Shown here piece after piece: positions 1-11,600 of a stretch of 64,000 bases of DNA (the stretch's first letter is position 1; each line of letters starts with the position of its first letter). The DNA comes from Mastigias papua. Its lineage: Eukaryota; Cnidaria; Scyphozoa; Rhizostomeae; Mastigiidae. The translations under genes and the position numbers were made by a program. The stretch covers positions 11,526,428 to 11,590,427 of the forward strand of contig OZ025280.1 of assembly GCA_964019165.1 (NCBI GenBank), given 5' to 3'. The notes under the pieces were generated by a model, which was not told where the DNA came from, made no database searches, and was given only the letters and a program-made list of their open reading frames with translations.

Positions 1-1870
1 AAAAACTATAATATCATATGCAGAATGATCTATGGAAGTCAGTAATTCTTTGAAATGAGTAATAATATATATCCTGTATCATCAACTCAGATGTCAAATG
101 AACGCATTACCTCAGTGGGGGCAAGGGGCTTCATAAATAAAGTCTAGGCAATAATAGTGATGGTCATATCTAGTACTAATCCATCCCTTAAGAGTATATC
201 ATCACGTGCAGAATTATCTATGGAATTCGGTAATGGTATTTATAACAAATGATCTCAGAAAGAAGGGCAACTGTGTCCCAACAGAAGAACATTCAGTATA
301 GTGGAACCCCTTAAATTTGACTTGACCAGAATAACTCTACCATCTATAAGTGGAAATAACTATGAAGCCTACTGTAAATACAGTGAAAACAAAATAAAAA
401 GAGTTACTGAGCTGAGAATAAAGTTGGTAACATCTTAGTGTTTGCCTGTAAAACGTGTATGATAAAATCAAGGAGTATATTCGACTGTAAGGGCAATATC
501 TCAAATGTAAGCAAAGTGCCCAAACTCTTGAGACATCCTAACATCCAACTCATGTGCATATATTAAGAATCAAGAGCAAGCTAAAAGCTCCTAGTACATC
601 AGCAAATATTGCATTAAATACTTCCTCGATATCATAACCATACTTCTCCAGTAACAAAACGGAACTTTAGAACAGAAAATCAAGCGAAGCTGAGGGGAAC
701 TGCCATGAGCTTATTGCCCCTGAAGCAAAGTTATGGAATGGAATCACCCTCAAAAGACCACAATTAAATCCACAACAAAGGACAACAGGTATCTGCGATC
801 GTGAGATGAACTTGGGAATCCCCTAGCATTTCATAGTACGCACTACGACAAAAGTAAAGAGTGAAAGTAAAAACTGCAAAATTAGGGTAACCAAATTCAG
901 CAATAGCCCTATACATACTTCAGTGAAAGCATTCCACATACCAATATTTTATCGCCAAACATAACAATATCCTATGCCATTCGTACATGTGGTAAAAGCA
1001 ATGAATAAATTCGAAGCTACCAGGGAAAAGAACAGTAAACATACAGTAATCATTTCATGACAATTTAGTAAGAAAAGAAGAATAACTTAGCGAATGAAAT
1101 CAAGCGAAAAAAGCACTAAACTGAAAGCTGAACGACGAAAGTCTCCTCCAAGTCACACGGCAATATTACGGTAGTGCAAATCACAACATTGCCAACTGAA
1201 AGCAGCAAGCACGCCATTCCATGTCATCTAAATAGGCATGAAAAGCAAACAACCTGCCATAATCTAGCACGGAATACAGAGTCAAACATATGTTGAATAT
1301 CTTTTCACACTTTAGCCGTAAAAGCACGGTGATTTAGTACACAGAATCGAACAGCTTTGAGAAGAACTGTCATGGCGGTAATACACTCGAGGGAAGGTGG
1401 CTGAATCTCGTTGAAAGATATGGAAATAAATGGCTGGTAACAGTAGAATACGGATGAAATGGACAAAGGAAATACAGGAATTCATAAATCAAACCATTTC
1501 AGGAAAAAAGAGCAGGCTTACCTGGAAGAACTGCAACCAAAGTCTCCTCGCGATAACATACACAGTTACTTAGTCCTACAGGACCGCTCGCAAAACTAAC
1601 AACACGCGGTCCAGCAGGGAGGAGCAACAGAATTGCTGGTAATGGCGATAAGAGGAAAGTGGAATAACTCGGCAAAAAAAATGATAAAAATCAGATCTCT
1701 TCTTATGTAAGTAGTAGACCCAAATGGCTACCCTCAACAGAAATTTGGGGGCCATGGAACAAATACCCTGGGAGGAGATCGTGTGCGCGATATCAGGTCA
1801 CGTGGTACAAATTCGAGCAATCTGATTGGTTTGGCATAAATTATCATATAGGGATCTTAGTATATAGTGA
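1..1870 (-). repeat. Unit A: right part of the long array repeat
   Basis: Non-coding copy of the repeat unit found five more times at 34.5-58.3 kb. Shared landmarks are the block around 190-300 (close to 35350-35450), the TGCGATCGTGA / GGGAATCCCC block near 795-825, an exon-like repeat with ATGACAG on the minus strand near 1371, a minus-strand donor CAG|GTAAGC near 1518, and the terminal TTAGTATATAGTGA at 1857-1870. Its left part lies outside the window. Unlike most array copies it is not followed by a palindrome arm but abuts a Harbinger transposase fragment. No protein is supported. Orientation is given by the putative splice sites. Confidence 0.7.
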
Positions 1871-1879
1871 AATTTGCAT

Positions 1880-2601
1880 TTGGGATTGCCATACTGGAAA
1901 TATGATAGGTTTAATTTGGAAGATATGACTGACGAGGAATGTTCTGTGGAAATGTGTGTTAGAAAAAACAACATATATCAACTTTGTACTACCCTAAACT
2001 TGCCAGAAGTGTATCCTTCCTAAAATGGACTAAGAATAGATTCTGTGGGAGTGCTATGTGTGTGCCTGAGGCGTTTTGCCTACCCATGCCGTTACGCTGA
2101 CTTTGTCCAACCGTTTGGTAGGTCAGTTCCACAGCTTTGCATGATGTGTACTCTTGTTGTGGATGATATCTCCAACAGGTTTTCACATCTGCTGACTGAC
2201 CTCGACCAGCAATGGCTCTCCAGAGACTATTTGAAGTCCTTTGCAGCTGCTGTTCACAACAAAGGTGCTGCATTGGAAACGTGTTAGGGGTTTGTGGATG
2301 GCACTGTTAGGCCTACATGTAAGCCAAAGCATGACCAAAGAGCTGTCTACAATGGTCACAAAAGAGTAGATGCTCTGAAGTTTCAGTCAGTTGTGGCAGC
2401 AAATGGCATGATTGCCAATCTTTATGGTCCTGTTGAGGGTAGAAGGCATGACAGCAGAATGCTAGCTATGTCTGGTCTATTGGACCAGTTAGAATAGCAT
2501 TCCTTCTCTCCTGATGGTCAAGCTCTTTGCATATATGGTGACCCTGCCTACCCCCATAGAAGTCACCTACAGCATCCATGTGGAAAAAGAGCAGCTCTTG
2601 C
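1880..2601 (+). pseudogene. PIF/Harbinger-type (DDE_Tnp_4) transposase fragment
   Basis: One continuous frame of about 240 codons resembles the invertebrate Harbinger family: N-terminal helical part (LPYWKYDRFNLEDM, FAYPCRYAD) then the first half of the DDE nuclease, with the first acidic site in VDGTVRP near 2294 and the second in YGDPAYP near 2540. Three in-frame stops (TAA 2021, TAG 2285, TAG 2495) break it. The 5' end starts directly at the end of repeat unit A and the 3' third, with the last catalytic acidic residue, is missing. It ends at the sequence CAGTGGCGTAGCCAG, which looks like the terminus of another non-autonomous element. Inactive relic; family assignment fairly sure, function of the residue none. 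Confidence 0.8.
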
Positions 2602-2995
2602 CAGTGGCGTAGCCAGCCGTAAGTGGTTGGTTGTGCTATCAGCGACATATAAGGGCATGGGCAGTGCCAGCCACTCATCTGTGCGTGGTTTTGGCATATG
2701 AAGCTTTTGCGTCATGCCCCTACACTAAACTACACAAATAAAGGATGAGGCAAAGTGAAATAGCTAAAAAGGAAAAAGAATTATCCTCAAATTCAGACAA
2801 CATACACAATTTATGAAGGAGACTATTGAAAGGATATGCCCCTTAGTGTCCCCTGTGGCACCACTTCTGCATACAACTTGCTGCAATGAACAATACAGAC
2901 ATGCCACTTAGTGATTCCTGATCATGGGTTAAGGAGGCTATAGATACAGTGGGCTAATTTGTATACTTAATAGTACTCTTCGTGTTTTTGACAAG
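2602..2995. other. Unassigned stretch, possible MITE terminus at left
   Basis: Starts with CAGTGGCGTAGCCAG, a terminus type common in non-autonomous hAT-like elements of invertebrates (from general knowledge). I found no matching inverted end, so the element is not delimited. The rest shows no coding potential that I can recognise. Confidence 0.3.
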
Positions 2996-3445
2996 GAAGT
3001 TAAAAAACTGTCCTACATATTTAAGAAAAATCAGTATCCTGACCGTTTAATAAACACAGTATTAAATAAGTATCTTGATAACATTAGCAAGTTCACTGCT
3101 CTTTCCGTAGATTCTAAACCACCTGATGGTCTCTGTACCCTTTACTTTATGTTCCCATACCTTGCATTGTCTACTTTCACGAAATACAATTTGCACACTT
3201 TAGTTAAACGGTAGTGTAAAAGCAATATTGAACTCAAAGTGGTATTTTCTATTTTTAAAATTAAAAACTTAACGAATGTTAAAGACTCTATACCCAGATC
3301 GCTCCACTCTAATGTGATTCATACATTTGGATGCGCAGGATGTAAGTCCATCTATTTTGGTGAGACTAGCTGACATTTGTTCACTAGAGTGCATGAGCAT
3401 CCACATTCTGATGGATACAAAACCCCCAGATGTATAAACATCTAA
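2996..3445 (+). pseudogene. Penelope-like element, 3' fragment (RT end and GIY-YIG endonuclease)
   Basis: A single frame of about 150 codons. The first part (EVKKLSYIFKKNQYPDRLIN) resembles the region after the reverse transcriptase of Penelope-like elements. The second part has the GIY-YIG endonuclease entry with paired cysteines (CAGCKSIYFGET near 3338-3367) followed by HLFTRVHEH. In-frame stops are TAG at 3212 and TGA at 3371. The second replaces the residue that is normally arginine in the ETSRH-type motif, so it reads as a CGA to TGA change. The N-terminal RT palm is absent. A dead 3' fragment; other fragments with the Penelope C-terminal motif lie at 8153 and 14583. Confidence 0.75.
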
Positions 3446-3627
3446 AGAGGTCATATAAATGTAGCATGTCTTGCGGTGATGTTTACAAACCAGGTGGCTT
3501 TGACACCACTTGATTATTGTTCAATGGCAGCTTTTAGAACGACAAGAGCTTCACACTCAGAAAAAGTATGCCAAAATTTGGAAGAGTTGATGCTGTTACA
3601 TTTTCACTCGTCTTCTAAGTCATACCC

Positions 3628-3761
3628 ATTTGGAATAGCTTGCCTGATAACATTGTTAATCAGTGTAATTCAGAATCCTTTCACAGTCTATGTAGAAACC
3701 ATTTCAGCGAACGATAGATGCATAGACATTTGTATCGGCCCAAATGGGCTGTAAAATGTAA

Positions 3762-3765
<4 letters not shown>
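3628..3765 (+). mobile_element. 3' end of a LINE (RT C-terminus plus 3' UTR)
   Basis: The frame IWNSLPDNIV...FHSLCRNHFSER, ending at TAG 3715-3717, is the C-terminal signature seen in many CR1/Jockey/L2-like reverse transcriptases (WNSLP followed by a short tail). The following ~48 bases are its 3' UTR and run straight into the GAT microsatellite, which I read as the element's 3' tail. The upstream coding part is frameshifted or missing, although 3476-3627 has some matching residues in another frame. Too short to assign a clade. Confidence 0.6.

Positions 3766-3837
<72 letters not shown>
3766..3837 (+). repeat. (GAT)24 microsatellite
   Basis: Perfect run of 24 GAT units between the LINE 3' end at left and the 5' end of LINE-1 at right. 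In one frame it gives a poly-Asp stretch fused to the LINE-1 protein, but that is an artefact: the better LINE-1 start is Met at 3853, after the repeat. LINE-1 ends in a degenerate GAT-like tail (7821-7842), so the repeat could be a tail of an earlier copy or a preferred target. Confidence 0.95.
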
Positions 3838-3852
3838 ACTTGCTGCTTGGCA

Positions 3853-6800
3853 ATGGCGTCCTACCTTCACGACTGGGGCCAAGCGGGCAGGAGTTTCATA
3901 TCTCCTGCCAAATTAGGAGCCGAAAAAGAAGCAGAGGAGGTTGGCGATGCCACAACTTTGTTTCTTCACCGGAGGGAAGGCTGTCTAGCCAACAGTCCGA
4001 GCTCCTTAAAGCTTTCGAAGGCAAACAAACAATACAAGGGAAAAACGGTAGGCCTAAACAGAAGAGCAAGAGAGGCGGAAATAGGCAACAAACTAATGAA
4101 TGACATAGAGACGAATCCAGGCCCAAGGACAACGTTACGAAAGGCAGCGAGAACTAGAAGGCGGTTAAAGAAACGCATAGAGAAGAGGAGTGGTAAAAGA
4201 AAGAGGAAAGAAGAGCGATGGGCAAATGCGGAACTGAAGGTAGCTACATGGAATGTAAGGAGGGCTAACATCTACACGAGCAGATTTGGCGAAATAGTAA
4301 AGGAGTGCATAGAACTGGGATGGGACATTGTATGTGTGTCAGAGTTGAATGCGAGAGCAGATGGAATTAGGCGGTATACCCACGGAGGCAAGAGAAGATA
4401 CTTAGTCCACTCAAGGAAATGTGGGATCTTGATGACAGAAAATGTTTTCAACGTGTGGGAAATGCAAGGAAAACAATGGCAGCCAAATGACAGATTAACA
4501 ATGGTTGAGTTTTCAAATATAATTGTTGTATCAGTATATCAGCCAGTGAGAGGAAGTAACAGATACGAATACGAGCTGGCAAACATAAGAAGTGAACTTG
4601 ACAGACAATTGAACACAGTGACCTCAAAAAAGAGAATACTGATAGGAGGAGACTTCAACACTCAAATTGGACAAACAAGCCGACATCTACTTACGAATGC
4701 GAATAATGGTTCGTTCGGTTTTCGGTTGACAAATATTCAGGGTGAAGAACTACAGGAATGGATAATCGGAAATGAGCTATGTTGGGTGAACTCTTTCTTT
4801 TTCCAGAAGAAGAGAGGGACGTGGTGGAATCCAAGCTTGAAGAAATGGTACGAGATCGATGGCTTCATAACCAAAGCGCGAGATAGACATGACATGATAA
4901 GATCCTTCAAAGTAGGAGAGTTGAAGCCCTTTATGTCGGATCATAAGCCAGTGGAAATAAAGCTGAAAGTCACACCAATAAAACCACAAACCAAAAAGCT
5001 CATGAAAATGAAACAGAAAAATAGACAACCGAATATAAAATGGGAAAGATTGATGGATGATGAGTGTGCAAATCAATTTCGAGAAAAAACTTCAGAACGA
5101 GTAGAGAAATGCTTAAGCGAGAATAGGGGAATGGACTGGAACCAAGTAGAGAAAATCCTGAGAGAAACCACTTTGGAAGTATGTGGAAAGAAGACATCAC
5201 AAGTAAACCCCTGGATGGAAGAACATCATACAGAAGTCGAAAAGCTGAAAGAAAACATAAGAGAAGGACTCAGAAAGAGAAACAAAATTAAAAGAAAGGC
5301 AACAGATGAATATGATCAGAGTTTGATTGAAGCGAGAGAGGAATTGAGACAGGCGAGGAGAGCATACAAGAACCAACTGAAAGAATGGGAAGAACAATGG
5401 TGGGATCAAAAAGCGGAAGAATGCTGAATAGCATGCGAAGAAGGAAAGATAGGAGTCATGTACGACCTTCTAAAGCAATTACAAAGATGAGGAGAATACA
5501 ACAATGCAAAAAACCTACTTCTCTTCTCAGAAGAAACGCTTCGAAGGGAACCCAGGAAGAATGCAACAGGTAATTGAATTAGTGGAGGTGAGGGAAAAAA
5601 GCCAGGAAAAAATACAATGGTGGCAAGATTTCATGACAGCCCAACCAGATGACGATGAAATTCAGAAGGAACTGAACAAGATGAGAGATTCAGCCCCTGG
5701 GCAGGATGCAATAAGGCTAAGATTTATAAAAATGGCACACCCGAAAGTTAAAGGCGTCATTTTCAATGAAATTAGAAAAGTATGGGAAACACCTGCAAGT
5801 CAGTGGCCAAAACAATTGAAAGTGGGTTTGGTTATACCTCTACACAAGAAAGGAGATAGAAAAAACCCAAATAATTATAGAGGAGTATGTCTCCTACCCA
5901 TACTAAGCAGAATATTGGCAAGAATTTTAGCAACAAGGTTAAGGAACTGGGCTGAGGATATTGGTGCACTGGACGAGAATCAGGAGGCTTCAGGCAAGCT
6001 AGGTCAACAGCTGATGCGACTCACATTTTTGTTCACCTACAAGAAGACGCAGCACTCTTACACTTATCTGACCCGGATTACAAACATGACAGTAACAAAA
6101 GCAGAGCTCAAGCAATTTTACTAGACCTCAAGAAGGCATACCCCCATGTAAACAGACCTATGTTATGGGCAATTCTGAGTAAATATGGACTACCAAGAAG
6201 CACCATAAACAAACTAAAAGATCTACACGAATATACATCATATAGAGTGAAAGGGCAGGATGGAGAGAGCACAGAATATATCCCACAAAGAGGACTAAGA
6301 GAGGGATGCGCGACATCACTGAGTATTTTTAATATTTCCCATCAAGCGGTGATGAGAATAGCGGACAAGCAGAGAAAGGAAGAGGCTAGAGAAAGAGACC
6401 GAGAGGTTGGAGTAGGATGGCGATATATGACTGGCCATTCACTCCCACCTAAACATTTGAAGAACAGTTTCAACTCAGAGGCTAGCAGTACTCGATTAGA
6501 GATGTCATTATTTGCGGATGACACGACAGTTATAGGGACACAGGAAGAAATAGCAGATGGTAAGAAGATAATTGAAAAAGTTATGAAACAGTTTGAAGAA
6601 GTAACGAATGTTGATAAAGAAGAGAATCTGATCTTCGGTTCAGAAGAGAGCGAAGACATAAGGATGCTTGGTACTTGGTTGGGGAGGAAGACTGATATGA
6701 AACATAGGATGCAAAGAGCTGGAAAAGCATGGGCCACCATAAGGAAGAGATTTACAAAGTGCAGATTAAGTAAAATAACTCAAGCTAAGGTGTTTGAAGC

Positions 6801-7768
6801 ATGTATTGAGAGTACACTCTTATTCAATGCAGCTGTAAGACCATTCCACCTAAGGGAGATAAAAGCCATGCAGACATTTGTTGACAAACAATACAGATAC
6901 ATATGGAGCGAGAAAAATGGAGAACCATTAAGGCAAATGCAAGAGCAAGGACTAAATATGGCTGACATTAGAAAAGCCCTAAAAGTGTCAACTATTAGAA
7001 ACAAGATTGAAAAAGCGCATCTAATGAGAATGGGTCACATACTGAGAATGTCGGATGATAGAATAGTGAAACAAGCAGTACTCGGATGGAACCAGGACCT
7101 CGAGAATCTTCATAAGAGCCGGAAGGCGACAAACAACGGTGGGATACTGGCGAAGATTACTGAAGGAAGCCGGCGTGGAAGTAGAATCGGTAGACAAGTT
7201 AGTGATGGACAGAAAAGAATGGAAGGAAATGACACAAAACAGGATGAAATATCTACAAAGTTTTGACGAGCAAAAAGGAAATAAGTATGAGAACAAGCCA
7301 GGAGAAGTTGATATCATCGAGAGGAGCCAAGAAAGAAAGGAAGATCAAATAAGATGTATTTACGAAGGATGTGGAAGGTTCTTTCGTACGAAGGCGGGGT
7401 TAACCATACACCAAAAGAGAACACACAGGAAGACCGATGAAGCACCTACTTTTACTTGCAACAAATGTGGGAAAAAATTCAAACAGGAAGGGGCATGGAA
7501 AAACCATCAAAAAATTTGCTCAGGAAGTAGAATGGAAGGAAAGAAGAAAGAGTGCCACGTATGCAAGAAATGGCTGATAGGCAGCAATTTAGCGAGACAT
7601 ATGAGGACAGTTCATTGTGTAACAACTAAAGAGGGAACTTCCAGTGAGGTTAAAGCTCGAGTGTACAAAGCAAAGTATGTTGTATGTGATGAATGCGGCA
7701 AAACAATATCAGTGGCAAATCTGGCAAGGCACCAAAGATCAAAGGCCTGCGTGGAGCTACCGATGTAG
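3853..7768 (+). pseudogene. LINE-1: APE-type non-LTR retrotransposon polyprotein, broken
   Basis: Near full-length element (about 3838-7842). From Met 3853 the order is: basic leader of ~90 residues; 2A-like DIETNPGP (4102-4125); Arg/Lys-rich patch; AP-endonuclease domain ~4231-4974 (KVATWNVRR, GGDFNTQ near 4648, SDHKPVEIKL); reverse transcriptase ~5640-6780 (PLHKKGDR, DLKKAYPHVNR near 6124, catalytic FADD 6511-6522); then at least three C2H2-type zinc fingers (~7350-7760). It resembles the RTE group, but the clade is not certain. Breaks: TGA at 5425 and 5488, frameshifts near 5560, 5985 and 7110-7139. The long stretch 5986-7266 is open in one frame. The zinc fingers presumably bind element RNA or target DNA (inference). 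Not active as it stands. Confidence 0.88.
4102..4125 (+). other. 2A-like ribosome-skipping motif in LINE-1
   Basis: Encodes DIETNPGP, which fits the 2A consensus D-(V/I)-E-x-N-P-G-P, in frame with the endonuclease and about 83-90 codons after Met 3853. In known 2A peptides the bond between the final Gly and Pro is skipped during translation; here this would separate a basic leader from the endonuclease-RT protein. 2A-like sequences are known in APE-type non-LTR elements of invertebrates. Activity depends on ~20 upstream residues and is not proven here. Confidence 0.85.
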
Positions 7769-7820
7769 CAGGCTCTCCAAATTTCCCCTTGTATTGACAC
7801 ATGCTCACGGGCGACAAAAG

Positions 7821-7842
7821 TGATGTGATGCGATGCGATGAT
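7821..7842 (+). repeat. Degenerate GAT-type tail of LINE-1
   Basis: TGATGTGATGCGATGCGATG-like run directly after the zinc-finger coding end and a short 3' UTR; taken as the 3' tail of LINE-1. Confidence 0.6.
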
Positions 7843-8040
7843 ACTTGCTTCATGGTTGGAGACCTCCTCGTGGTGGCAAGTGGGCGCAGAGAGACACTGC
7901 CCTTACGTTGATAGTGATTCATTTCACAGAGATTCAGAACTGGGGCAGATGTTGACGACCTGTGGCAAACTGTCCAACCAGGCCCCTCCAATGAAAGTCA
8001 GGCACAGCAGCTTCAGGCTGCAGTTCTGGTAAGTAACTGC
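7843..8040 (+). mobile_element. 5' end fragment of a second LINE-1-type copy
   Basis: Starts TACTTGCTTCATGGTTGGAG, which aligns with the LINE-1 5' end TACTTGCTGCTTGGCAATGG at 3837. Both follow a GAT tract, and both continue with a similar GTGGGC/GCGGGC segment. This looks like the truncated start of a tandem copy. The open frame 7838-8029 in it has no recognisable domain. Confidence 0.5.
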
Positions 8041-8152
8041 TGGGGTAACAGAGTGGATTGAGTGTAGCCGACTCAGTCACCTCTTCTAAACAATGTGAAG
8101 GCAACACTGACCTCAGGGTCAGCCTAGGCCCTGGATGGGGCGTACGGGAAAG

Positions 8153-8236
8153 ACAGATACTTGCTTCACAGTTTTAGATACAGCAAGCACCTATAACCAT
8201 CTTAAAATTAAAGAAGCTCTATTTTTATGCTCATAA
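8153..8236 (+). pseudogene. Penelope-like GIY-YIG C-terminal fragment
   Basis: Short frame CFTVLDTASTYNHLK followed by IKEALF and a TAA at 8234. This is the conserved end of the Penelope GIY-YIG domain (ILD-x-A...LKIKEALHI). Only ~27 codons remain. Confidence 0.6.
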
Positions 8237-8605
8237 AAATTACAATTACAGTCAACGATAGAGAGACAACATTACGGAATACAAGACAACACCACAGGGA
8301 GCATGGAAATGCATAGCAACCCTGCAGCAATGTACAATTTACTTAAAAAGAAATAAAACAAAAATAAAAGCAAATAAAAATAAAAATAAAATAAAACTAC
8401 TTTACTAATGAATGTTCATGCACCATGTTCTCTCTAATGAGTGACCGGGAGTGCACCGAAGTGCACGATTTAAATGTTTTTATTGTTATGTTTATATGTT
8501 ATGAGAACCACTCTTGAAAGGGGCACTCATCAGAGAGAAAACAGCATCAATCTATTCAAGGAATGAGGAAAGGAGGAGAGAAGATTTATGTTAGTCTGTT
8601 ACCAT
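8237..8605 (-). mobile_element. LINE-2 3' UTR with AT-rich tail
   Basis: On the minus strand this follows the LINE-2 stop codon (8606-8608). At 8336-8398 lies a run of AAATAAAA-type short repeats (TTTTATTTTT on the minus strand), a likely 3' tail. No gene seen. Confidence 0.5.
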
Positions 8606-11600
8606 TTATTCAAAGCGTTTTATGGCCTTGATATATTCTAGTGTTGCGGTGAGAATGCTAGCATTGGATGTAAGTGACAGGTGCTTATGGCCATAAAGGA
8701 TAATATCTACTAGTTCATTGTTTCAAGGATTTGCAAGACTGTGGGACAACAATATTGCACTCACACGACCGAGAAGACAACACCTCTGTACATCATAAGT
8801 ATGGCAGAACAGCATATTGTGCTCAGTGTCCTCAACACCATCGTTTGACAGACACAAGGGGTTCAATGAATCCTCAAAAGTATGCCTAAACTTGTGAAAG
8901 TTCAGTTTACTGAGACCAACACGTAGCTGTTTTAAAATGGATAGACCTTTTTTGATCATAAATAGTATAGACAGGTTTTGGGAGTGGACAGATAATGGAC
9001 AATAGTTTTTGTTTAAAGATATTTACAGAGCTAGACTGTCTAATTTCCGGGTCAAGTCTTTCCCATTCCAGCAAGCAATTAGGGTAAAAACTTGACTTGA
9101 AACTTCTTGTTCTTGCGCATATTTGTCCTATTGAAATGTGTCTGCGAAGATTATAATGGGATGTGTGAAGAGTAGGAATTGGGCATCGTGTATAATCTGG
9201 AGTGCAGTTTTTAACTATTTTGTAAAAGAGAATAAGTCGTCTGCTCCACCGACGAAGGTGTAATGGTTCCCACCCGAGCTCATCATATAGGTTTTCATGA
9301 GAGGTACCTTTCCACGTTCCTGCCAATGCTAAAGTGGCAGAGTATTAGATAGATTCAAGTCTTTCCATTTGACCATTCAAAATGACACAATGGCTAAATT
9401 CACAACTACTATCTGGACTGTGGTATACGACATCGCTGTAATCTAGGTGTGGTCGAATGTAATGCTTATATATATCATTTAAAGTGTGACGTGGCAAATA
9501 TTCTGATAGAAATTTCAACATTCCAATTGCTTGTCTGCATTTTGAAATGACGGATTTAACATGGCTCGCAAAGGACAGTTTGGAGTCAAGAATGACTCCA
9601 AGATGCTTTTGCTCGCGAATGCTTTTAACAGGAGCATTTTTAAGGAATATGGGTGGGTGGTTTCTTGGGCATCTTTTCTTGGAAAAGATTACCTCGACAG
9701 CTTGCTTACTAGGGTCTGGATTGAAGGACTTTTTCCATTTAGTGGCCCATAGGTTTATCAAATCCAAGTCATGATTTAAATTTTCAGCGGCTATTGGTGG
9801 TTCGTGGACAACAGTAAAGATTGAAGTATCATCAGCAAACAATTTCAGATTACATTTTAGCCCGTCTGTCAGATTGTTGATATCAATTAGGAAAAACAAG
9901 GGCCCCGAAATAGAGCCCTGTGGAGCCCCAGCTGTTACGATACCCCATCGGGAAGCTTTGCCAATCAGAACAGTATGTTGCATACTATGGGCGAGAAAAC
10001 TTTTCATTAACGAAAATAACTTACCTGAAATCCTGCACCGATACACTTTATACAGAGGGCCTTCATGCCAGACCCTGTCAAAAGCTTTTGACATGTCGAG
10101 GTAAACAGAGCGAACATCTAGGGTTGGGTTGCAATCAAAAGCTTGAAAAGTTGAGTTAGTGATAGAAATAAGCTGATTAACTGCCGAGTCACCTGGTCGG
10201 AAACCTGAGTGGTTTGGATTTAATATGTTATTTGTCTCCAAGTGATGATAAAGTGTATCAAATATAAGTTTCTCTAACATTTTCCTGAAGACTGGAAGAA
10301 GAGAATTTGGGCAATAGTTTTCTTTGCAACTCTTGTGGTTCTTTTTATGAATCGGGACTATGTTTGCCTTTTTCCACATATCAGGAAATATACCTTGATT
10401 TAAACAATTTTCAAAGATAAGTCTGAAGGGCAATAGGAGTGCATCATCGCATACTTTGATCATCCAGATTGAAATATCATCCCATCCATGCGCTTTATTT
10501 GGATTTAATGACCTAATAATCCTTAAGATCTTCTCATCAGAGATGGCAAATTCTGTAAGAGGTGAAGCTATAGGGGAATTGAATTTAGGAATTTCGCTCC
10601 CAGTAACAATACTAGTGCATTGTGCTATAAAGTAATTGTTGAAAATTTCTGCTTTCCCTTTCAAATTCAAAACAAATATATCATTCTCTAAGAGAGGGGG
10701 GATAATTGGTAATTTGGTTTTATTTAATATATGATTAATCAGTGACCAGTAGGATTTATTTCTGGTCTCAGAACGTGCACTAGCTGAGCCTGTTTTCCTG
10801 AAGTAAGTATCCTTGGCATCTTTGATCATGTTAGATACACAGGATATCATACTGTTCATGGCCTCCACTTTATGAATTGGCCGACCATGTCTAACAAATG
10901 ATTTATATGCTCGATTCTTTTTCGCAATTAAATTTTTTATAGACTGTGTTATCCAGGGTGCCTGCCGAGGTCTAGTTTTGATTGTTTTGTTTGGTATAAA
11001 GTTTGAAAAGATGTTCAAGAGAGTTTCAGTCAGCAGGCTTAACTTGTTGGATAGGACAAGTCAGATTCTGGATGTTATTACGCCAGAGAAAGTTTTGGAT
11101 ACACTTGCAAATCGCATAGACATTCGCACGATCATAAAACCAGACCTTGCAGTAATAGGGAGGTGGTGCTAGATTTTTAACACTTAGCTCACCGTAAAGA
11201 ATGTGATGGTGACATTGCTCGTGTAAAGATGGGTGAACATCTGATTCTAGAAATACATTTGGTTGGTCGGTGAAGATAAGATCTATGCAGGATTTAGAAT
11301 CTCCCATGATATGAGTTGCTTCAGAAATCAGTTGATGCAAACCAAGCTTGGAGGTGTGCGGCTCAAAAATTTTACCCTCTTTACTTTCGTTATCATTTTC
11401 CCACCATTGTGGTGATCTACAGTTGAAATCACCAGTGATGATCACGGCATATGGGTTTTCAGCTGACATCCTGAAAAACAGTATGTCAAAATATTTTATA
11501 ACAATTTGAAATTCAGCTGCAGTCTGACTAGGACTTCTATATAGGACAGCAAAGAAATATTTCTTCCCATCAAGCTGGATCTCACTAGCTATATATTCTT

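Noticed and set aside
1872..1879. Octamer ATTTGCAT after unit A as part of its promoter module
   Set aside because: It lies after the TATATAG rather than before it and within sequence that continues into the transposase fragment; probably chance.
3718..3852. Poly-Asp N-terminus fused to the LINE-1 protein
   Set aside because: It is translation of the 3' UTR of a neighbouring LINE and a GAT microsatellite; a better start (3853) follows.
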